A stretch of 35,425 nt of DNA, taken from Thermoplasmata archaeon. GTDB lineage: Archaea > Thermoplasmatota > Thermoplasmata > Thermoplasmatales > Thermoplasmataceae. A model generated the notes under the pieces. It was not told where the DNA came from, did no database searches, and saw only the letters and a list, made by a program, of their open reading frames with translations. Positions 1 through 6,535 of this stretch are shown piece after piece (positions within the stretch are counted from its first letter, which is position 1; every line of letters begins with the position of its first letter). Location of the stretch: the NCBI GenBank assembly GCA_021816965.1, contig JAKAWU010000008.1:1-35425 (forward strand), given 5' to 3'. Both the position numbers and the translations under genes were made by a program.

Positions 1-125
1 TTCAGGACTGGGAAGACGCCAAAACTCCGTAATAGGTTCATGCAAAACCGCCCCGACCGTGAGGAATGAAGGCGAAAACGGAGCAAAAGTGAGAACCCCA
101 CATGCTTTAGCTGTGGGAGTATGTC
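1..125 (+). mobile_element. 3' relic of an IS200/IS605-type (TnpB) element, cut by window edge
   Basis: The first ~95 bases read as a TnpB-like C-terminal tail without a clean end. They are followed by a hairpin, CCCACA (97-102) pairing with TGTGGG (112-117), and then GAGTATGTCAG. The same layout (CCAC-TGC-TTAGC-GGGAG-ATGTCA) closes the complete element at 21985-22015, so this is probably the right end and guide-RNA region of a related element whose body lies outside the window. The two copies are similar but not identical. Assignment rests on this resemblance only. Confidence 0.5.
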
Positions 126-279
126 AGACAACAGGTATACTTCAAATATCTATTACGGTCTTTAATTTTCTATATAAATCTGAGATTTTTCATTCATTGC
201 GATTTTGAGCATATTCACCTTCTTGAAGAGAAGAAGAACATACTCAAAAGTTTGATTAATAGAAGGTACAATAGAGAGC

Positions 280-352
280 GGGCCCACCGGGATTCGAACC
301 CGGGTCGTTGGCTTCGAAGGCCATCAGGATATCCTGGCTACCCCATGGGCCC
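280..352 (-). tRNA. tRNA-Arg (anticodon TCG)
   Basis: The reverse strand folds as a full cloverleaf. The acceptor arm is GGGCCCA/TGGGCCC, the T arm CCGGG-TTCGAAT-CCCGG-like, and the anticodon loop CTTCGAA gives TCG, reading CGA. The anticodon stem has four good pairs plus an A-A apposition at its outer end. CCA is not encoded. The gene lies 33 bp downstream of the kinase stop codon on the same strand, and a weak TATA-like AACTTATCA sits ~26 bp upstream, inside the kinase end. Confidence 0.9.
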
Positions 353-385
353 TTCATAATAATCTCAAACAAGCCTGATAAGTTT

Positions 386-1228
386 TCACTTCTTGTCAAT
401 ATTTCCGTCCAGTGCCCCGGAAAGAACTGAAAGGTCTCTAATTCTATCGGCCCTTTTTTCCTGCAAAGTATTGCTGATAATGTAATATAATGGGAGATCG
501 CTATATCTTTCTATCTGTTTTACATCTTTCTTGTATTTTTCAGGTTTAAGACCAGTTAAAGAATAATAAGTTACCGCGCCCAGAGAATAAATATCAGAAT
601 CAATGTAAACAGTTCCCTCATTAAGCTGTTCAGGGGCAGAGAAGTTTTCTGTCCCTATCCTGCTGCCCTTTAACTTTACAGAATCCATTTCTTCCGGTAT
701 CCTGATCGATGTGCTGAAATCAATTATTTTTGGAATATTGTCTGAAATTATGATGTTCAGGTGACTGATATCTCTGTGCACCACTCTTCTGGTTCTCAGA
801 TACTGCAGTGCAGAAATCACACCTTTGCATACATTTGTTGCAAACTCATAGCTGTAATCTATGTCTTCAATATGTTCCTTTAAGCTGATACCGTATATTT
901 TCTCCATTACGAGAAATGGCTTTGATCCATTTTTTCCAGTATCTACATATTTAACCACATTTGGATGAATGAGTAATTTAAGGTTTTCAATTTCACTGAT
1001 AACCTGATTATTCATGGGATCATTGCGGCCTGCAGAAAATTTTTTAGGAACCTTGATAAGAACTTCATTTCCATGGGAATCCAATGCTTCAAAAATATCC
1101 CCCATTCCTCCGCTGGCAAAAAAACCTTTTACTTCATAATTGTCTTTCTGACCAACGAAAACTTCCACTCCATTTTCCATTCCAAGCCAGATTACTTTCA
1201 GATAGATGTTATTATCGGTCAAAACCAT
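386..1228 (-). CDS. Small Hanks-type Ser/Thr protein kinase
   Basis: A 280-aa cytosolic protein that is almost only a kinase domain. Visible motifs, in order: glycine loop ASGGMGDIFEA (38-48), lysine in VLIKVP (K59), helix-C Glu near E79, catalytic loop HRDISHLN (H151-N158, Asp153), metal-binding segment DFS at 170-172 instead of DFG, and SAPEQ (197-201). No transmembrane or sensor domain is seen. Two starts are possible: ATG 1228 (used here) or an internal ATG at 1180 (MENGVEVF), which would still keep the whole domain. A TATA-like element lies only ~18 bp from ATG 1228, so the upstream start is uncertain. Substrates are unknown; the divergent neighbours are a 92-aa unknown and an Lrp-type regulator. 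Confidence 0.85.
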   Translation of the reverse strand: MVLTDNNIYLKVIWLGMENGVEVFVGQKDNYEVKGFFASGGMGDIFEALDSHGNEVLIKVPKKFSAGRNDPMNNQVISEIENLKLLIHPNVVKYVDTGKNGSKPFLVMEKIYGISLKEHIEDIDYSYEFATNVCKGVISALQYLRTRRVVHRDISHLNIIISDNIPKIIDFSTSIRIPEEMDSVKLKGSRIGTENFSAPEQLNEGTVYIDSDIYSLGAVTYYSLTGLKPEKYKKDVKQIERYSDLPLYYIISNTLQEKRADRIRDLSVLSGALDGNIDKK

Positions 1229-1241
1229 GTTTCATGCATTC

Positions 1242-1249
1242 TTATATAT
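1242..1249 (+). promoter_or_regulatory. TATA box for the 92-aa gene
   Basis: TTATATAT lies in the 42-bp gap between the divergent kinase and the 92-aa gene. Its centre is ~26 bp from ATG 1271, which fits leaderless archaeal transcription to the right. The spacing to the kinase start (18 bp) is too short for the same box to serve ATG 1228 well. Confidence 0.55.
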
Positions 1250-1270
1250 CTTATCAACATCTATGTGTAG

Positions 1271-1549
1271 ATGATGCCTAACGGGATTCCAGAGAATTCA
1301 GAAGTTATAAATTTTGAAATTGAAGATGAACCAAAATGGATAAAGGTCAAACTCGAAGATGGATCTGTAATTCAGGTAAAAATGGAGATAGTGGGGATTA
1401 TGAGAGCCGGAAATGATCCAAACACGGGATTGCCTATTTACATGCTTCAGGCACAGAACATCATAAGATTGAATCAGGTTCCCAAAGACCTCATCAAAAG
1501 GGGGATTGTGGAAAAATCCAAAGGTTCAGATGGAGCACTCTACAGATAA
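1271..1549 (+). CDS. Conserved-looking 92-aa protein of unknown function
   Basis: I do not recognise this family. The predicted protein is small, soluble, acidic at its N-terminus, and the middle alternates charged and hydrophobic residues as in a small beta-rich fold (KWIKVKLEDGSVIQVKMEIV). A lysine-rich tail follows. No cysteines or membrane segment are present. Starts at ATG 1271 or 1274 are equivalent; the TATA box at 1242-1249 supports a leaderless message. The 3' end overlaps the start of the Lrp/AsnC gene by ~20 bp, suggesting translational coupling and perhaps a shared role, but nothing in the sequence says which. Confidence 0.75.
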   Translation: MMPNGIPENSEVINFEIEDEPKWIKVKLEDGSVIQVKMEIVGIMRAGNDPNTGLPIYMLQAQNIIRLNQVPKDLIKRGIVEKSKGSDGALYR

Positions 1550-1955
1550 GGGACTGAATAAGCCCGATGATAAGGATATTCAAATTTTGAATATTCTCAA
1601 GAAGAACTCTAGACTTACAAATACAGAGATAGCTCGTATGTTGAATTTTTCTGAAGGAACAGTACGTAAACGGATCAATAAGCTCTTGGAAACAGGAACC
1701 ATAAGAAGATTCACAATTGAACTTGGCAGAAGTTATAAAGAAGCAATAATACTGATAAAATACAAGCATTCAGAAAAATTAACGGTGCTTTCGCAATTGA
1801 ATGAGATTCCGGGCAACACTTATGAAATTTCTGGGAAAAATGATCTTGCAATGTTTGTGGAATTTTACAATCTTGAATATCTCAACGATATTGTGGATAG
1901 AATAAGGTCTCTCGAATATGTTATGGATACAGAGACATTGATACGCCTTAAATAA
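1530..1955 (+). CDS. Lrp/AsnC-family transcriptional regulator
   Basis: DNA-binding regulator of the feast/famine family, about 141 aa from ATG 1530; a TTG at 1506 would add eight residues and is less likely. The N-terminal winged helix-turn-helix is clear: KDIQILNILKKNSRLTN, then TEIARMLNFSEGTVRKRINKL as recognition part. The C-terminal half has the alternating strands of a RAM effector domain (AIILIKYKH, YEISGKNDLAMFVEF, VMDTETLIRLK). Such proteins oligomerise and often bind amino acids; the ligand cannot be told here. The gene overlaps the 92-aa ORF upstream and precedes Alba. Family is certain by motif, target genes unknown. Confidence 0.88.
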   Translation: MEHSTDKGLNKPDDKDIQILNILKKNSRLTNTEIARMLNFSEGTVRKRINKLLETGTIRRFTIELGRSYKEAIILIKYKHSEKLTVLSQLNEIPGNTYEISGKNDLAMFVEFYNLEYLNDIVDRIRSLEYVMDTETLIRLK

Positions 1956-2013
1956 TCATATCGAATAGATATAATTAAATAGTGTTGTTAAATTGTTACC
2001 CTAAGTGATTGCA

Positions 2014-2286
2014 ATGGCAGAAGAAAGCATTGTGTACGTAGGAAAAAAACCAACCATGAACTATGTGTTAGCTATAGTGACACAATTCAACAGCAATGTT
2101 GATAAAATAACAATTAAAGCAAGGGGGAAATCTATAAGCAAAGCAGTGGACATTGCAGAGATAACAAAGAACAGGTTCATGCCAAATGCAAAATATGCCA
2201 ATATCAAAATAGAAACCGAAAAGGTTGAGGGAGAAAGAGGAATATCCAACGTATCCTCCATTGAAATAACAATGAAGAAAGAGTAG
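2014..2286 (+). CDS. albA: Chromatin protein Alba
   Basis: A 90-aa basic DNA/RNA-binding protein that coats archaeal chromosomes as dimers. Typical Alba features: VYVGKKPTMNYVLAIV at the N-terminus (with the lysine used in nucleic acid binding), IKARGKSISKAVDIAE, and a C-terminal strand pair around the loop VEGERGISNVSSIEI. I chose ATG 2014, not the upstream GTG 2005, because GTGAT (2005-2009) just before it resembles the 16S-complementary Shine-Dalgarno core and a TATA-like ATTAAATA lies at ~1974-1981, placing the transcript start near 2003. A T-rich stretch after the stop (2293-2310) probably ends transcription. Confidence 0.95.
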   Translation: MAEESIVYVGKKPTMNYVLAIVTQFNSNVDKITIKARGKSISKAVDIAEITKNRFMPNAKYANIKIETEKVEGERGISNVSSIEITMKKE

Positions 2287-2350
2287 TTCATTGTATTATT
2301 TCTTTTTGTAAAACTTAAATTGGAATAAGCAATATCTCTTCGTTGATAAG

Positions 2351-3331
2351 ATGAGTGATACTCTTAATATTTCTATTGATCTGAGCGGAAAGCTTTCCAT
2401 GATTAATAGAAGGATTGAAGAAGTTCTTGTTACAGACAACACAGATCTAACTGAAATGTCACTCTATAATATTAAAGGGGGAGGGAAGAGGCTTCGTCCC
2501 CTCATTGTTTTACTCGCATTCGAAATGAATACAGATCGGGACATCTCGAATGCACTGGATCTTGCAGTGGCCTATGAACTTATGCACTCTGCAAGTCTCA
2601 TTCATGATGATATAATTGATGAATCTGAGGAAAGGAGAGGACAACCTTCCTTGCACAAGAAGTACAATGTTCAAGATGCAATTGTTACAGGAGACTTTCT
2701 TTTCTCAGTAGCTTATAGACTTGGCGCTAAATATGGAAGGGAAGTTTCGGATACCGTAGCTCTTGCTGCAAGGAAACTGGCTGAAGGTCAGATCACGGAA
2801 TCAAAGAATCTTGGGAATCTGAGCATAACAGAATCCATATACATGAACATCATCAGCAATAAAACTGCATATTTCTTTGGTGCAGGGGCAAGATCTGCGA
2901 CAATCGCTGCCGAAGCTGACATGGAAACACAGAAAAACATGTTCAAGTTTGCTTATAACATTGGAATGGCTTTTCAGATAACTGATGACATTCTTGATAT
3001 TGTTGGGAAGGAGGAAGTAATAGGAAAGCCCACATTCATGGATTTCAAGCACAGTGCATTGACTCTTCCAATGATATATGCACTCAAGAATACCCAATCA
3101 CCTGAGACTGTAAATCTCAAGAATGTAATAAGGGGGGACAGGATGGACAAAGAAAGCATCAACGCAGCAAAGAACTACCTGTTAACCTGTGGCGCAGTGG
3201 ATAAGGCACTGGAACTGGCAAAACATTACATAGATGAAGGGATTGAAGCTATGAGATATGCCAGAAACTCCCCAAATCTTCAGACCTTATTTGAGATTGC
3301 ATACAGCATCATAAGCAGGATAAGGATTTAG
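2351..3331 (+). CDS. Polyprenyl diphosphate synthase (GGPP or longer chain)
   Basis: Trans-isoprenyl diphosphate synthase, 326 aa, condensing isopentenyl diphosphate with allylic diphosphates. The substrate-binding motifs are intact: GGGKRLRP (43-50), first Asp-rich motif DDIID (86-90), Arg pair ERRG, and second Asp-rich motif DDILD in FQITDDILD. It should supply the C20 chain for ether lipids or the side chain of respiratory quinone. The residue five positions before the first Asp-rich motif is Ala81 in HSASLIHDD; archaeal GGPP synthases often carry a bulky aromatic there, so a longer product is possible. It has its own promoter (AAAACTTAAATT at ~2311) and converges on the ABC gene with a 12-bp gap. 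Confidence 0.9.
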   Translation: MSDTLNISIDLSGKLSMINRRIEEVLVTDNTDLTEMSLYNIKGGGKRLRPLIVLLAFEMNTDRDISNALDLAVAYELMHSASLIHDDIIDESEERRGQPSLHKKYNVQDAIVTGDFLFSVAYRLGAKYGREVSDTVALAARKLAEGQITESKNLGNLSITESIYMNIISNKTAYFFGAGARSATIAAEADMETQKNMFKFAYNIGMAFQITDDILDIVGKEEVIGKPTFMDFKHSALTLPMIYALKNTQSPETVNLKNVIRGDRMDKESINAAKNYLLTCGAVDKALELAKHYIDEGIEAMRYARNSPNLQTLFEIAYSIISRIRI

Positions 3332-3343
3332 AAATGAAGTATC

Positions 3344-4249
3344 TCATTTCTTTGAGAAATATAGATCTTCAAGTGACGGATTTTCAACCTTGAATGAAGA
3401 GACACTGTATCCGCTTTTAACAAGGGCAGTGTTTATATCTTCAGGTTTGACCTTTTTGTCAGGTGAAATTGATATTTCATACTGGTTTCCAATCTTCCTG
3501 ATTCCTCCATATTCTTCCATAAGAGTCAGAATCTCATCATTAGGATTGGAAACTGAAAATAAGATCTTTTTCTTTCCAATTTTGTCAAGTGATGATATTT
3601 CTAATTGATCCGAGATTCTCCCATTCTTTATGAAAATGATTTCATCTACTACACTCTCAAGTTCCTTAAGAATGTGGGATGAGATAATTATGGTCTTCCC
3701 TTTGCTTCTTTCATATGTGATAAGTTCATTCAACATTCTCATTCCGTCAGGATCGAAACCATTGTATGGTTCATCCATTAAAATATTACCTGGATCAGTC
3801 ATCATGCACATTGCCAGCATAGCCCTACGCTTCTGACCAAGGGAAAGCCTTCTTAAGGATGCGTCATGAAGTTTTTCACCAAGTCCAAATCTTGTCATGA
3901 GCATTCCCGCTTTCTCAACAGATTCATCCTCACCCATCCCTCTTGTTTGACCATAGAATGAAATCTGCTGTAATATAGAACGATCTATATTTAATATAAC
4001 TCCGTCAGGCATCAATCCAACATTCATCAGTGCTTCAGTTCTCTCTCTAGTGCTATCATAACCATTAATTGATACTGAACCTGAATTTTGCCTAAAAATA
4101 CCCGTTATGGTCTTGATAAGAGTAGTTTTTCCTGCGCCATTTTCCCCCACAAGCCCATAAATTTTTCCGTCTTTCAGTTCAACAGAAATATTATGGATGC
4201 CATTGTCTTTCCCGCCGTAGGTCTTTGTGAGTTTCTCTAACTCAATCAT
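3344..4249 (-). CDS. ABC transporter ATP-binding protein (ABC-2/exporter type)
   Basis: A 301-aa ATPase subunit. Walker A is GENGAGKTT, the Q-loop region is NVGLMPDG-like, the signature is LSLGQKRR, Walker B is ILMDEPYNGFD and the switch His is in ISSH. The ~90-aa C-terminal extension resembles that of exporters that work with separate membrane subunits. No permease gene is adjacent, so its partner must be elsewhere. It follows the DUF3501 gene by 21 bp on the same strand, but AAATATATTAAAT about 26 bp before ATG 4249 looks like a private TATA box, so it may be transcribed on its own. Substrate is unknown. Confidence 0.88.
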   Translation of the reverse strand: MIELEKLTKTYGGKDNGIHNISVELKDGKIYGLVGENGAGKTTLIKTITGIFRQNSGSVSINGYDSTRERTEALMNVGLMPDGVILNIDRSILQQISFYGQTRGMGEDESVEKAGMLMTRFGLGEKLHDASLRRLSLGQKRRAMLAMCMMTDPGNILMDEPYNGFDPDGMRMLNELITYERSKGKTIIISSHILKELESVVDEIIFIKNGRISDQLEISSLDKIGKKKILFSVSNPNDEILTLMEEYGGIRKIGNQYEISISPDKKVKPEDINTALVKSGYSVSSFKVENPSLEDLYFSKK

Positions 4250-4270
4250 AGAGATATATTAAAAATTCAT

Positions 4271-4840
4271 TTAATATATTTCGCTTTTCAAGTCCTTTAG
4301 GAGATCCTCAGGGATCATTGCAGTTTCACTGTAAATCTTATGTTTAGTCACGAGAAACGCATTTCTGGTTTTTTTCAGAATTTCTGCATCTTCCCTCGTG
4401 AAATAAATTCGAAGGTATTGCAGTGTAGATTCCAGAGTCTCAGTGGATCTTCCTTCCTCAGGTATTGCATTGATCTCATGATCACCCATTACAAGGTAAA
4501 CAGACCTCTCTATTCCAGAAAGTTTCGGCATTTCCATAAGGAGTTCCTTTTCATTACTGATCTCAATGAACATTGAAATACTCAGAAAGTTCTCCTGTGG
4601 AAGAAGTGAATTGTATGTATTGATCAGATGATCTAGTTCCTCCGGGTTTGTAACGTTCTCCACGAGGATCATCTCATTGATCTGATTCAATACTGTATCT
4701 CTGTTCTCAAAGAGATAACTGAAGGTTTTTGTGGAAATTCTTCTTCTCTTTTTGATTGAGATTATCCTTTTCCTTTCCTGATCAACTATTTTCAAAAATT
4801 CCTGAGGAGAAAAGACATCCCCTCTTTCTATAAAGCTCAT
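4271..4840 (-). CDS. DUF3501 family protein
   Basis: A 189-aa soluble protein matching the pattern of DUF3501: an N-terminal helical part with FLKIVDQERKRIISIKKRRRI, FENRDTVLNQINEM, then NTYNSLLPQ, an IEISNE strand, a glycine turn LSGIERSVYLVMGD, and a late strand YLRIYFT. Function of the family is not established. It is repeatedly found beside rubrerythrin genes in bacteria, and the same pairing is seen here: its ATG lies 9 bp after the rubrerythrin stop, preceded by AGGGAG as ribosome binding site, so both are made from one mRNA. A role in oxidative or metal stress is inferred from this context only. Confidence 0.75.
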   Translation of the reverse strand: MSFIERGDVFSPQEFLKIVDQERKRIISIKKRRRISTKTFSYLFENRDTVLNQINEMILVENVTNPEELDHLINTYNSLLPQENFLSISMFIEISNEKELLMEMPKLSGIERSVYLVMGDHEINAIPEEGRSTETLESTLQYLRIYFTREDAEILKKTRNAFLVTKHKIYSETAMIPEDLLKDLKSEIY

Positions 4841-4849
4841 ATTCTCCCT

Positions 4850-5272
4850 TCACTGATGTTTTAACTGTGCCAGGGTATTCTCGTATTTTGTTGCGTGTGA
4901 TTTTTCTGCCTTTGAAAGCACCTCAAACCAGTGAGCAATATCATCGTATCCTTCGGTTCTAGCATCCTTTGCAAATCCGGGATACATCTGGCTGTACTCA
5001 TATGTTTCTCCTGCAATGGCTGATTTCAGGTTCTGTTCGGTTGATCCTATAGGTTCTCCTGTAACAGGGTCTCCAACAGATGCAAGATACTTAAGGTGGC
5101 CAAATGCATGTGCAGTTTCACCGTCTGCTGTGGACCTGAAGACCTGGGCTATCTCCTGAAATCCCTCCTCATCTGCTTTAAGGGCAAAATATAGGTACCT
5201 TCTGTTTGCCTGGCTTTCTCCTGCGAATCCTGCCTTCAGATTCTCAACTGTTTTAGAATTCTTAAATTCCAT
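4850..5272 (-). CDS. Rubrerythrin (erythrin type, no rubredoxin domain)
   Basis: A 140-aa four-helix-bundle diiron protein, thought to reduce hydrogen peroxide. All expected diiron ligands can be placed: Glu19 (AGES), Glu52 and His55 (GETAH), Glu89 and Glu92 (GETYEY), Glu123 and His126 (KAEKSH). It ends directly after the ferritin-like domain, lacking the C-terminal FeS4 rubredoxin module of classical rubrerythrins, like the short sulerythrin-type proteins; electrons must come from a separate carrier. A TATA element (TTAAATATAG, ~5307-5316) and a GGTG just before the ATG support this start. DUF3501 follows in the same operon. Confidence 0.93.
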   Translation of the reverse strand: MEFKNSKTVENLKAGFAGESQANRRYLYFALKADEEGFQEIAQVFRSTADGETAHAFGHLKYLASVGDPVTGEPIGSTEQNLKSAIAGETYEYSQMYPGFAKDARTEGYDDIAHWFEVLSKAEKSHATKYENTLAQLKHQ

Positions 5273-5356
5273 TTTTACACCATATCCATTATCATTTCTA
5301 TCTATATTTAATTTATGTTAGTTTATTATCTTTTCATTTTTAATATCAATAAATAA

Positions 5357-6487
5357 TTATTCTAACATACCTTTTCCTGATAGAATAGAATAGATCCCCA
5401 CATATTCTGGTACCACAGTATCCTTATCTATGGTGAAATTTTTCTTTAACATTCTTATTGTAAATGGTGTTTTTGATGACACCTTCAGTTCACCTTCTAA
5501 AAAGATCTTTGGTATGGCTTCATTCAATGGTTCAAAAGAATGAAGATCTTCGATTTTCACTCTTTTAACCTGCAATCCAGTTTTACCATGCAAACTATTT
5601 GTGAATCTTATGAGCCTGTGAACATCTGTTGTTACAGGTTCATCTATCTCACACGATAATTCTTCCCTCATGTTGTTTATTATCCTATCAAGAAGTTCTA
5701 GTTCATCCTTCAGCAGAAATGCATATTTTTCTGGCCCCGGAATTACTTTTTTCTTCTTTTGTCCTTCCGTCTTCATATCATTCTTTTTTTCATAATAGTT
5801 CTGAATTCTTGAAAGAAGTGCATCTTTCCCTACGTTTCCAAAAATAGCTTTTTCCATTGCTTCTGAAAATGCAATGTCTATATCATTCACCCATCCCTTG
5901 CCACTGTATATACCATTTTTTGCAACTTCACAGAATTCTTTCGATTTCAATCCCTCCCCTCTGACAAGGTTTGAAATCTCTCTCCTCTGATCAGAATTCA
6001 TGTCAAAGAATTCCTCCTTTAGAATATGAACATGATACCCTCTTCCTCCAGAGAAATAAACGGAAAGGGAATCCTCACTCAATCCTAGAATTCCAGTGAG
6101 ATACCTGTGAATGAGTCTCTCTGTATGTTTCTTGACTTCATCCAGTGTATTTTCATAACTCATCTCTGAACTTCCCTCAATATGATCGGCATCAAGATCA
6201 AATATTACCTCAGCACCAAGCCATTCCTTTTCCTTCATCAATCGCTCATCAGGTTTTCTGTAAAATGCCACAGAATTGTAGAGATGTCTTGGTACTGTCT
6301 TCATTGCGAAAATTCTCATTCCATTACCGGCATTTCCAGGATCGACTTTCTGGTGCCTGATCATTGTGCCATTGAAAGGAATGTATCCAATCTCCCTCTT
6401 CGAAAGTTCGTTAACATACAGTCCATCAGCTTTTTCGTAATATGAACGGAACATTGAACTCATTATTTCAGTTTCGTCTTTATTCAA
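5357..6487 (-). CDS. priS: DNA primase small (catalytic) subunit PriS
   Basis: Archaeo-eukaryotic primase catalytic subunit, 376 aa, making RNA/DNA primers with PriL. The metal-binding motif FDLDADH follows the strand AEVIFDL, and the nucleotide-binding motif SGGRGYHVHI follows. The later DVHRLIRFTNSLHGKTGLQV block is typical of the family's C-terminal half. Length fits archaeal PriS. The longest frame begins with TTG at 6487; an ATG at 6463 (MSSMFRSYY) is an equally plausible start, and a TATA-like TTAATATATG lies ~25 bp from the TTG. PriL is not in the window. The gene is divergent from the sedolisin gene with a 48-bp shared promoter region. Confidence 0.93.
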   Translation of the reverse strand: MNKDETEIMSSMFRSYYEKADGLYVNELSKREIGYIPFNGTMIRHQKVDPGNAGNGMRIFAMKTVPRHLYNSVAFYRKPDERLMKEKEWLGAEVIFDLDADHIEGSSEMSYENTLDEVKKHTERLIHRYLTGILGLSEDSLSVYFSGGRGYHVHILKEEFFDMNSDQRREISNLVRGEGLKSKEFCEVAKNGIYSGKGWVNDIDIAFSEAMEKAIFGNVGKDALLSRIQNYYEKKNDMKTEGQKKKKVIPGPEKYAFLLKDELELLDRIINNMREELSCEIDEPVTTDVHRLIRFTNSLHGKTGLQVKRVKIEDLHSFEPLNEAIPKIFLEGELKVSSKTPFTIRMLKKNFTIDKDTVVPEYVGIYSILSGKGMLE

Positions 6488-6502
6488 TGATAAGAAAATG
6501 AT

Positions 6503-6518
6503 ACATATATTAATAAAA
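6503..6518. promoter_or_regulatory. Divergent TATA region between priS and the sedolisin gene
   Basis: CATATATTAATAAAAT sits in the 48-bp gap. Its centre is ~25 bp from ATG 6536 on the right, as expected for a leaderless message, and a similar distance from TTG 6487 on the left. One AT-rich block therefore probably serves both genes. Confidence 0.5.
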
Positions 6519-6535
6519 TTTCTAATCAGGGTTAA

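Noticed and set aside
386-1955. Kinase, 92-aa protein and Lrp regulator as a defence system
   Set aside because: No nuclease, NTPase sensor or membrane effector nearby; the neighbours are housekeeping genes (Alba, prenyl synthase).
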